Positions 27,040 to 34,085 of a stretch of 53,617 nucleotides of DNA are shown piece after piece. The notes under the pieces were generated by a model. That model was not told where the DNA came from. It saw nothing but the letters and a program-made list of their open reading frames with translations, and did not search any database. The DNA lies in assembly GCA_910586725.1 (NCBI GenBank), contig CAJUJL010000018.1, positions 1 to 53,617 on the forward strand, in the 5' to 3' direction. Made by a program: the position numbers and the translations under genes. The DNA is from an uncultured Lachnospiraceae bacterium. Its GTDB lineage: Bacteria; Bacillota; Clostridia; Lachnospirales; Lachnospiraceae. Position 1 is the stretch's first letter, and each line of letters begins with the position of its first letter.

Positions 27040-27918
27040 ATGGGTAAAATAGCAGTTGTTTCTGATAGTAACAGCGGAATTACGCCGCAGGAAGCAAAAG
27101 AACTTGGCGTCTATATTTTGCCGATGCCGTTTTTTATCAATCAGGAAACTTACTATGAGGGAGAAAATCTGACGCAGGAGCAGTTTTACGAAAAGCTAAA
27201 GGATGGCTGCGACATTTCCACTTCCATGCCTTCCGTGGCAAGCGTAACGGATTTGTGGGAAGAGCTGTTAAAAGAGTATGACGAGATTGTGCATATTCCA
27301 ATGTCAAGCGGTTTGAGCAGTTCTTTTGAAACGGCCCATATGCTTGCGAATGATTATGAAGGGAAAGTGTTCGTAGTCAATAACCAGAGAATTTCCGTTA
27401 CGCAGCGCCTGTCAGTAACAGACGCGAAGGAGCTTGCGGATATGGGAAAATCTGCATCGGAAATCAAGGAGATTTTAGAAAGAGAAAAATTAGAATCTTC
27501 AATATATATTATGGTGGATACGCTGACCTATCTGAAAAAAGGAGGACGAATCACTCCCGCGGCCGCCGCGCTCGGCACGCTTTTGCGGTTAAAGCCGGTG
27601 CTTCAGATTCAGGGTGAAAAGCTGGATGCGTTCGCAAAGGCGCGAACGGTAAAACAGGCGAAAACGATTATGATGGACGCCATAAAAAATGATTTTGCAA
27701 ATCGCTTTCTGGATCCGGAGGGAAAGAATATGCGGCTTTCCATGGCTTATACGTATGATCTGGACGCGGCGGAAGCATTTCGAAAAGAAGTCAGACAGGC
27801 GTTTCCGAATTTTGACGAGATTCCGATGGATCCGTTATCACTTAGCGTTTCCTGCCACATTGGGCCTGGGGCTCTGGCAGTTACCTGCACAAAGAAAATT
27901 CCGGAACTGATGTCTTAA
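27040..27918 (+). CDS. DegV-family fatty-acid-binding protein
   Basis: DegV proteins hold a fatty acid and, in FakB members, present it to the kinase FakA for phospholipid synthesis. This 292-residue protein starts with the family pattern KIAVVSDSNSGIT and contains DISTSMPSV, the HIPMSSGLSSSFETA ligand-binding segment and KKGGRITPAAAALGTLLRLKP. The start ATG follows AGGAGGG. Whether it works as a FakB is not shown. It lies 136 nt upstream of purA, separated by the tandem repeat. Confidence 0.9.
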   Translation: MGKIAVVSDSNSGITPQEAKELGVYILPMPFFINQETYYEGENLTQEQFYEKLKDGCDISTSMPSVASVTDLWEELLKEYDEIVHIPMSSGLSSSFETAHMLANDYEGKVFVVNNQRISVTQRLSVTDAKELADMGKSASEIKEILEREKLESSIYIMVDTLTYLKKGGRITPAAAALGTLLRLKPVLQIQGEKLDAFAKARTVKQAKTIMMDAIKNDFANRFLDPEGKNMRLSMAYTYDLDAAEAFRKEVRQAFPNFDEIPMDPLSLSVSCHIGPGALAVTCTKKIPELMS

Positions 27919-27920
27919 AT

Positions 27921-28052
27921 TGTCCAAAGAACAGGACAAGAAGGAGGTAACACCCAAGGGGTATACCTGTATGTCCAAAGAACAGGACAAGAAGGAGGTA
28001 ACACCCAAGGGGTATACCTGTATGTCCAAAGAACAGGACAAGAAGGAGGTAA
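27921..28052 (+). repeat. 51-bp tandem repeat carrying ribosome binding sites, before purA
   Basis: Two identical 51-nt units (27921-27971 and 27972-28022) plus the first 30 nt of a third (28023-28052). Each unit starts TGTCC-N8-GGACA (a possible 5-bp stem) and contains AAGGAGGTAA. Units 1 and 2 end in CACCCAAGGGGTATACCTGTA. The third copy supplies the purA ribosome binding site at 28043-28049. The unit is 17 codons long, so a frame MSKEQDKKEVTPKGYTC stays open through all copies into purA. Perfect identity points to recent duplication. Confidence 0.93.
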
Positions 28053-28054
28053 AT

Positions 28055-29350
28055 ATGATAAAAGCAGTTGTTGGGGCAAACTGGGGAGATGAGGGAAAAG
28101 GAAAGATTACCGATATGCTTGCAAAAGAAGCGGATATTATCATTCGCTTTCAGGGAGGCGCGAACGCGGGGCATACGATTGTAAACGATTACGGCAAGTT
28201 TGCGCTGCATACGCTGCCGTCCGGCGTTTTTTACGAGCATACGACAAGCATTATCGGAAACGGAGTGGCGTTAAATATTCCGGTGCTGGTAGAGGAAATC
28301 AAGTCCATAACGGACCGAGGCGTGCCGGAGCCAAAGATTTTGGTGTCGGATCGGGCGCAGATTGTTATGCCGTATCATATTTTGTTTGATCAGTATGAAG
28401 AAGAGCGTCTGGGCGGCAAATCGTTCGGCTCTACCAAATCGGGAATCGCGCCGTTTTATTCAGACAAATATGCAAAGATCGGCATTCCGGTCAGCGAATT
28501 GTTTGAAGAAGCGGCTTTGAAAGAAAAATTAAAAGGCATATGCGAAACAAAAAATGTTTTGCTTAAGCATTTGTACCACAAGCCGCTGCTGGATGCAGAA
28601 GAGCTGTTTGAGACAATGCAGTCGTACCGGAAGATGATAAGTCCGTATGTCTGCGATGTTTCGCTTTATCTGGATCAGGCAATTAAAGAGGGAAAAGACA
28701 TTTTGTTAGAAGGACAGCTTGGCACGTTAAAAGATCCGGACCACGGGATTTATCCGATGGTTACGTCGTCTTCTACACTGGCCGCTTACGGCGCTATTGG
28801 CGCGGGAATTGCTCCTTATGAAATCAAACAGGTTATTACCGTGTGCAAAGCATATTCTTCCGCAGTCGGCGCGGGCGCGTTTGTCAGTGAAATTTTTGGG
28901 GAAGAAGCGGACGAACTGCGGCGGCGCGGCGGAGACGGAGGAGAATACGGCGCGACAACCGGAAGACCACGGCGCATGGGATGGTTTGACTGCGTGGCGA
29001 GCAAATACGGATGCAGACTGCAGGGCACGACGGACGTGGCGTTTACGGTGCTTGACGTTTTGGGGTACCTGGAGGAAATTCCGGTCTGTACAGCTTATGA
29101 AATTGACGGAGAAGAAACGACGGATTTTCCGACGACTGGAAGACTTGAGCGCGCAAAGCCTGTATTTCAGACGCTCCCGGGATGGAAAGAGGACATCCGC
29201 GGCATTCGGACTTACGAAGAGCTTCCCGAAAACTGCAGACGTTACGTGGAGTTTGTAGAAGAACAGATTGGCTACCCGATTACCATGGTATCAAACGGAC
29301 CGGGCAGAAATGACATTATATATCGGAATAAGGAGAAGAACGAGAGATGA
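28055..29350 (+). CDS. purA: Adenylosuccinate synthetase
   Basis: Uses GTP to join aspartate to IMP, the first committed step to AMP. The protein is 431 residues, the normal size, with the GTP-site loop GANWGDEGKGK at 7-17, the NAGHTI catalytic His block and the TGRPRRMGWFD base-binding region. The start at 28055 has AAGGAGG 5 nt upstream and matches homologues. The frame stays open 45 codons upstream through the tandem repeat, so extended forms starting at the ATG at 27971 or 28022 are possible on paper but unlikely. The next gene overlaps by 4 nt. Confidence 0.97.
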   Translation: MIKAVVGANWGDEGKGKITDMLAKEADIIIRFQGGANAGHTIVNDYGKFALHTLPSGVFYEHTTSIIGNGVALNIPVLVEEIKSITDRGVPEPKILVSDRAQIVMPYHILFDQYEEERLGGKSFGSTKSGIAPFYSDKYAKIGIPVSELFEEAALKEKLKGICETKNVLLKHLYHKPLLDAEELFETMQSYRKMISPYVCDVSLYLDQAIKEGKDILLEGQLGTLKDPDHGIYPMVTSSSTLAAYGAIGAGIAPYEIKQVITVCKAYSSAVGAGAFVSEIFGEEADELRRRGGDGGEYGATTGRPRRMGWFDCVASKYGCRLQGTTDVAFTVLDVLGYLEEIPVCTAYEIDGEETTDFPTTGRLERAKPVFQTLPGWKEDIRGIRTYEELPENCRRYVEFVEEQIGYPITMVSNGPGRNDIIYRNKEKNER

Positions 29351-30012
29351 GACGCCGTTATCTACGGTTCGACGTCTGGCTCTGCCTGTTGTTTGCCTAC
29401 CTGGTAAGCCTTGGGACGACAGCCGTTGCAAATAAACTTTTGCCGAAAATGTACGAAGAACACAAAGAAGAGCATCAGGTGGCGGCCGGAGAAGTGGGAG
29501 GCGTCGCAGACGACTCTCTGTTTCGGGCGCAGAGCGTGGACGATTTGTTATCCCATGATCTCTTTACCATCGTTTCTTCGGGAATTGCATACAGAAATGA
29601 GGGCTCAGGCTTTTATGACGGCATGTATTTGTATTCCGTCGAGCTTCCCTCCGGGGAACGGGTGGCCGCGCGCATCAACAATGATTCTGTCGTAACCGAT
29701 GGAGATTCTATATTTACCGGGAATTCTACCCTGCCGGTCGGTCGCGTGGTCAAGGAAGATCTTGGCGCGGACGAGACGTTTCTTGGCCAGATTGAATATT
29801 CCGATCCGCTGGATCGGACGGATTTTTATGTGGACATGGTAGGAGAAGCGGAAATTCAAAGCGAAGAATCGTTTGTAGATACGCCGGTTTTGCTTGTGCA
29901 GCTTTTGACGATTTTTCTGACGTTTCCTGTTTTTCATGCGCTGGGAGCGAAATTGGGGCTGTTTCCTTATTTTTTCGCACCCAGGAAGAAGCAAAAGTCG
30001 GAATGGGAATAG
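29347..30012 (+). CDS. Uncharacterised membrane protein, coupled to purA
   Basis: A 221-residue protein I do not recognise. One hydrophobic segment at about 11-31, a charged extracytoplasmic part of about 150 residues and a second hydrophobic segment at about 180-203, then a short basic tail (PRKKQKSEWE). The middle part has beta-rich stretches (YLYSVELPSGERVAARIN) that suggest a small folded outer domain. The ATG overlaps the purA stop by 4 nt, so translation is probably coupled. It forms a run with the next two genes. No motif gives a function. Confidence 0.75.
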   Translation: MRRRYLRFDVWLCLLFAYLVSLGTTAVANKLLPKMYEEHKEEHQVAAGEVGGVADDSLFRAQSVDDLLSHDLFTIVSSGIAYRNEGSGFYDGMYLYSVELPSGERVAARINNDSVVTDGDSIFTGNSTLPVGRVVKEDLGADETFLGQIEYSDPLDRTDFYVDMVGEAEIQSEESFVDTPVLLVQLLTIFLTFPVFHALGAKLGLFPYFFAPRKKQKSEWE

Positions 30013-30021
30013 GGGGATTTC

Positions 30022-30603
30022 ATGGAAGAGAAAAGAATCAAAAAAATCAGCCCACTGTATTTTTTGGGTTATATTTTTGGGCCGGTGATTTTGTGCGGTC
30101 TGTGTTTCTTACTTAGCTATCTTTATTTTCCGAAAGGAATCGGGGCCGTCGTTTTGATTATGGGACCGTCGTTTCTGTCTTTTATCTGGTGGGTTTTTGG
30201 AGGAAGCTTTTTCTATAAACATAAAGTAAAAAAGTTTGAGCGGGAACTGGACGGCGCTGGATTTCACAGAAACAATACATTTTATGGAAGAGGAAAAACA
30301 GTGATGATAGATGAAGTTGGCGGCAGCGTTGGCCTTATCTTTTTCTGGAATCCGTTTCAGACGTATGTTTTTCCGGCCTCCCGCATTCAAAAAGCATGGG
30401 TGGACGACGGAAGAGGAGGAAAGGGATTTCTGGAGGGAAGCAGCAGGGTAAGCTTTCTGTTTCTCGTAGACGGAATCAAAATCAGGGTGGATACGTTTAC
30501 TTCGAATCAGAGGTGGCGCATGGACAGCGATTACATATTGACGGGGATTTCCAAAGCGGACGTTGTAGTTCAGGCGTTGAACGAAGCCCGCAAGAGGTCA
30601 TAA
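30022..30603 (+). CDS. Uncharacterised membrane protein with a cytosolic domain
   Basis: A 193-residue protein, family unknown to me. Two adjacent membrane segments (about 11-34 and 40-62) are followed by about 130 soluble residues with alternating hydrophobic strands (TVMIDEVGGSVGLIFFW, SFLFLVDGIKIRVDTF). This resembles PH-like or YdbT/bPH domains behind a paired helix, though that comparison is only impressionistic. It begins 10 nt after the previous gene, with an AGGGGGAT ribosome binding site, and ends 4 nt before the next one. Confidence 0.7.
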   Translation: MEEKRIKKISPLYFLGYIFGPVILCGLCFLLSYLYFPKGIGAVVLIMGPSFLSFIWWVFGGSFFYKHKVKKFERELDGAGFHRNNTFYGRGKTVMIDEVGGSVGLIFFWNPFQTYVFPASRIQKAWVDDGRGGKGFLEGSSRVSFLFLVDGIKIRVDTFTSNQRWRMDSDYILTGISKADVVVQALNEARKRS

Positions 30604-30606
30604 GAT

Positions 30607-30957
30607 ATGAGTTTTTTTCGAAAATTAAAAGCTCCTTTTCATGACGACTGGTGTCCGGAATGCACGGCCGTCCTGGATGTGATGCAAAAGCAGCTCTATA
30701 TGCTGCCGATGCTGGTAGGAAATTATACATCGCATGCGGATGCGGCGTATTATATTCGGAATCTGATCAAAGTAAACAAAAAAGCAGATATTCCCACGGG
30801 ACATTATGCCTGCGGCATCCATACATACCGATGCCCGGACTGCGGGCTGCGTATTGTGAAGCTGACGATCTTTCTCCCGGTGAGAGAGGAAGAAAAGTAC
30901 GAGGATACGGTGGTGTTTCGAAATGGGGAGATGGATGCGTTTTTGAGGCAGGTTTGA
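30607..30957 (+). CDS. Small Cys-rich protein, possible zinc ribbon
   Basis: A 116-residue soluble protein. Two CxxC pairs, CPEC at 16-19 and CPDC at 76-79, with a further Cys69 (HYACG) suggest a split zinc ribbon whose halves are joined by a mainly helical insert. It follows the preceding membrane-protein gene after 3 nt and seems to be the last gene of the purA run. I know no named family; it could be an accessory to the two membrane proteins. No terminator is evident in the 144 nt before the next gene. Confidence 0.65.
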   Translation: MSFFRKLKAPFHDDWCPECTAVLDVMQKQLYMLPMLVGNYTSHADAAYYIRNLIKVNKKADIPTGHYACGIHTYRCPDCGLRIVKLTIFLPVREEEKYEDTVVFRNGEMDAFLRQV

Positions 30958-31101
30958 TTTGGTTTTGTACAATCGTGTTGTTCCATCATGGCTTTTGGGC
31001 CAGAGACGGTCCGAATGGACAGTCAGGATGGATTTTTTGCGCCCTTTTCAGGGAAAAATAAAACTTGAATTAATAGAAATGAGAAAGGTGAGGATGGAAG
31101 T

Positions 31102-33648
31102 ATGAAGAAAAGAATAACGGCAGTTTTGCTCTCGTGCGCTCTGGCTTTTGGGCTTGCGGCGGGCCCTGTGGGGACGGTAACGGTCAAGGCGGAAAGCTGG
31201 CTGGAGCAGACAACGGAAGACGGGTTTGCTTATCAGGAAGCCAATGGCGGGATAATTATTACCAGATGTGATAATACAAATGTCAGAGAACTTGTCATTC
31301 CTGAGAGCATTGATGGGAAGAAAGTAACGGAGATTGGAGTGTGCGCTTTTTATCAGCTTTTCAATCTGACAAGCGTACGTATCCCGAATGGCGTAACGGA
31401 TATCGGGAATGGGGCTTTCATGTTTTGCGAAAACCTGGCCGATGTTCAGATGCCGGGCAGTGTAGAGTATATCGGCGGCGACGCATTTAAAAGTACGCCA
31501 TGGCTGGAAAAGCAGTTCGAGCAAAATGAGGGATTGGCCATTGTCAATCAAATTGTGTTCGATGCAGAGGATAATCTCTCAGGCAGCATTGTGATTCCGG
31601 ATGGCGTGACGGCTATCGGAGATGATGTTTTTAGTCGTTACGGCAGTCTGACAAATGTGAGCGTTCCGGAGAGTGTGACAAGTATTGGGGAGAACGCGTT
31701 TTATGAATGCGGCAGCCTGACAGACATAACGATTCCAATGAACGTGACGGAAATCGGAGACAGAGCTTTTTATAGATGCAGCGGTCTGACAGGAGTAAGC
31801 ATTCCGGAGCGTGTGACGCGTATCGGAGATTACGCTTTTTTTGGATGCAGCAGTCTGGCGGACATAAGCATTCCGCAGAGCGTGACAAGTATAGGCGGTT
31901 CTGCTTTTGGATATACGCCGTGGTTAGACGAACAGTTCGAGCAGGGTGAGGAACTGGTTATTGTCAATCAAATTGTAATTGCTGCAGATGACAGCTATTC
32001 AGATTCTATAGAAGTTCCGGATGGCGTAAAGGCGATCAGCGCGGGAGCTTTTAGTGAATGCGATTTTACAGACGTCCGGCTTCCGGAAGGCGTGACAGAA
32101 ATCGGAGGGGATGCTTTTCGCTGGTGCAGTCTGGAAAGCATCAACATACCGAACAGTGTGAAAAGCATAGGAATTGACGCTTTTTATGGGTGCAGCAGTC
32201 TGGAAAGCATCCATATACCGAACGGCATAACGAGTATAGAGGATGGGACTTTTTGGCAATGCGGCAGTTTGAAAGACGTCAGCATACCGAGTAGCGTGAC
32301 AAGGATCGGAGACAGAGCTTTTTGTGGGTGCGGCAGTCTGGAAAGTATCCGGATTCCGGACAGCGTGACAAGGATCGGAGACGGCGCTTTTTCCTGGTGC
32401 AGCGGTCTGAAAAGCATCCGGATTCCAGACAGCGTGGCAGGTATCGAACAAAGCGCTTTTTCCGGGTGCAGTAATCTGACAGACATAAGCATTCCGGAGA
32501 GCGTGAAATACATCGGTCGTTCTGCTTTTGAAAATACGCCGTGGCTGGCAGAGAAGTTTCGGCAAAATGGGGGAATGGCCATTGTCAATCAGACTGTGAT
32601 AGGTGCGGATGGAGCGATTTCAGGCAATATAGCGATTCCGGCCGGCGTAACAAAAATCGGAGACGGCGCTTTTTACGGCTGCAAAAACCTGACAGGTATC
32701 CGGATTCCAGACGGCGTGACGAATATCGGAGACGTCGCGTTTTGTGGATGCAGTAATCTGGGGAGTATCAGCATTCCAACCGGCGTGAAAATAATCGGAG
32801 GAGGCGCATTTGGGAGCTGCAAAAGCCTGACAGGCATTCGGATTCCGGACGGTGTGACGGAAATCGGAGAGGGCGCGTTTTCGGGCTGCGAAAAACTGAC
32901 TGCTATTCGTATTCCCGTCAGCCTGAAAAAGCTGGGCGGCGGTTTGGCTTTATCCGCTTTTAGCAACGATGTGAAAGATGTGTATTATGGCGGCGGCCCG
33001 GAGCAATGGAAGCAGATATGGTTTATTGCGTTCAATGGGTCTTTAAATTCGGCAACTTTCCATTATTATTCTGACGGGCCGGCAGACCTGGGTATGGGAA
33101 CGCCTCAAAAAACCACCCAGATCATTACGGCGAATGATATTACGAAAACCTATGGCGCAAAAGCATTTTCTATCGGCGCAAAAGCAAGCGGCGGTACAAC
33201 GCTTTCCTATGCGGTATCCAATCCAAAGGTTGCCGCAGTAGACGGAAACGGGAAAGTAACCATCAAAGGCTGCGGCATTACGGATATTACAATTACGGCG
33301 GCGGAAACAAGTACGTACAGCAAGGCGCAGAAAACAATCCGTCTGACGGTAAAACCGAAAAAGATGACGGTGTCGTCCGTGAAATCCAAAAAGAAGAAAA
33401 CCGCTACGGTGAAGTGGAAAAAAGATAAGAACGCTTCGGGTTATCTGATTGAGTGCGCGACGGATAAAAAATTTAAAAAGAACAAGGTGAAAACAGAGGT
33501 AAAGAAAAATAAGACGGTTACCGCGACGGTAAAAAAATTAAAGTCCGGTAAAAAATATTATGTGCGCATATGCGCTTACGCGAAATCTGGAAACGTAAAA
33601 GTGAAAGGAGACTGGAGCAAGGCAAAGACAGTAAAGATAAAAAAATAA
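31102..33648 (+). CDS. Secreted BspA-type leucine-rich-repeat protein with Ig-like and Fn3 ends
   Basis: An 848-residue exported protein. Signal peptide at 1-30 (cleavage near VKA-ES). From about 60 to 610 it is made of LRR_5-type units of about 23 residues with the pattern IPxxVTxIGxxAFxxCxxLTxI. Three spacer modules beginning TPWL (at 132, 272 and 478) interrupt the repeats. Each carries IVNQ and then a D/G-rich stretch, and seems to restart a repeat block. About 670-750 is Ig-like, and 753-848 is a lysine-rich fibronectin-III-like domain. There is no sortase motif. Proteins of this kind bind host or microbial surfaces; the partner here is unknown. It starts after a GGTGAGGAT-type ribosome binding site and ends at a strong hairpin. 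Confidence 0.88.
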   Translation: MKKRITAVLLSCALAFGLAAGPVGTVTVKAESWLEQTTEDGFAYQEANGGIIITRCDNTNVRELVIPESIDGKKVTEIGVCAFYQLFNLTSVRIPNGVTDIGNGAFMFCENLADVQMPGSVEYIGGDAFKSTPWLEKQFEQNEGLAIVNQIVFDAEDNLSGSIVIPDGVTAIGDDVFSRYGSLTNVSVPESVTSIGENAFYECGSLTDITIPMNVTEIGDRAFYRCSGLTGVSIPERVTRIGDYAFFGCSSLADISIPQSVTSIGGSAFGYTPWLDEQFEQGEELVIVNQIVIAADDSYSDSIEVPDGVKAISAGAFSECDFTDVRLPEGVTEIGGDAFRWCSLESINIPNSVKSIGIDAFYGCSSLESIHIPNGITSIEDGTFWQCGSLKDVSIPSSVTRIGDRAFCGCGSLESIRIPDSVTRIGDGAFSWCSGLKSIRIPDSVAGIEQSAFSGCSNLTDISIPESVKYIGRSAFENTPWLAEKFRQNGGMAIVNQTVIGADGAISGNIAIPAGVTKIGDGAFYGCKNLTGIRIPDGVTNIGDVAFCGCSNLGSISIPTGVKIIGGGAFGSCKSLTGIRIPDGVTEIGEGAFSGCEKLTAIRIPVSLKKLGGGLALSAFSNDVKDVYYGGGPEQWKQIWFIAFNGSLNSATFHYYSDGPADLGMGTPQKTTQIITANDITKTYGAKAFSIGAKASGGTTLSYAVSNPKVAAVDGNGKVTIKGCGITDITITAAETSTYSKAQKTIRLTVKPKKMTVSSVKSKKKKTATVKWKKDKNASGYLIECATDKKFKKNKVKTEVKKNKTVTATVKKLKSGKKYYVRICAYAKSGNVKVKGDWSKAKTVKIKK

Positions 33649-33654
33649 AACAAG

Positions 33655-33690
33655 CGGGCAGAACCAGAAAATCTGGCTCTGCCCGTTTTT
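33655..33690. terminator. Bidirectional terminator after the LRR protein gene
   Basis: CGGGCAGA-A-CCAGA (33655-33668) pairs with TCTGG-C-TCTGCCCG (33672-33685), followed by TTTTT. On the minus strand the stem is followed by CTTGTTTTATTTTTTT, so it can also end the small minus-strand transcript coming from 33.8 kb. Confidence 0.9.
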
Positions 33691-33709
33691 GAGATTTAGA
33701 AAGTCAATA

Positions 33710-33787
33710 TTAATGAAAATATTTTTCGCAATCTTTTTCGGAAAGATTATATTTGTTCATCGGGATCAGTCTGATTTCAAATAGCAT
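33710..33787 (-). CDS. Possible small protein of 25 residues
   Basis: The frame reads MLFEIRLIPMNKYNLSEKDCEKYFH and then stop. Support comes from its surroundings: a minus-strand promoter 18 nt upstream (listed separately), AAAGGAG just before the ATG, and a terminator beyond the stop. A weak point is the spacing: the AGGAG ends only 2 nt from the ATG, which is too short for normal initiation, so the true start could differ. The peptide has no export signal and mixed charge. I do not recognise it. It may be a small regulator, a leader, or the first part of a decayed gene. Confidence 0.45.
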   Translation of the reverse strand: MLFEIRLIPMNKYNLSEKDCEKYFH

Positions 33788-33804
33788 TCTCCTTTGTTTC
33801 TTAA

Positions 33805-33832
33805 ATTATAGCATACCGTCAAATATATGCAA
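33805..33832 (-). promoter_or_regulatory. Minus-strand promoter for the 25-codon gene
   Basis: Minus-strand TTGCAT (33827-33832), 16-nt spacer, perfect TATAAT (33805-33810). It points away from the histidine kinase gene and towards the terminator at 33655-33690. Beyond the listed sites, the 33649-34085 interval shows nothing else I can name. Confidence 0.6.
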
Positions 33833-34014
33833 CCGGAACAATTTGAAATATGAGTGAAATGTTGAAATTGGTCGATTGATAAGAACAATGGAAGATAAGG
33901 TTCATATTATGTGGTATCAGAAGATATTCGAAAGCCGAGGGCAGAGGCGCCGCTCCGTTTGGCTTCTGTTATGAAATATTTGCGGAGGGATGGGTAGAAA
34001 ATGGAAAAAAACTG

Positions 34015-34023
34015 TGATATAAT
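34015..34023 (+). promoter_or_regulatory. Extended -10 promoter for the first hybrid kinase
   Basis: TGA followed by perfect TATAAT (34018-34023). The -35 (TAGAAA at 33995-34000, 17-nt spacer) is poor. It lies 39-63 nt before the possible starts of the kinase. Confidence 0.55.
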
Positions 34024-34085
34024 TATTCAAATGTAGCTTTTTTGATGTAGGATTCTATGAATTGGGAGAGAAAGCATTAGATAAG

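Noticed and set aside
27921..28052. Short regular repeats with spacers, superficially like a CRISPR array
   Set aside because: The 21-nt pieces between the 30-nt repeats are identical, and there are only two of them. It is a plain tandem repeat.
27920..28054. N-terminal extension of PurA starting at a TTG or ATG within the repeat
   Set aside because: Homologues start at MIKAVVGANWGDEGKGK, and the best-placed ribosome binding site is the one 5 nt before 28055. The open frame follows from the repeat length being a multiple of three.
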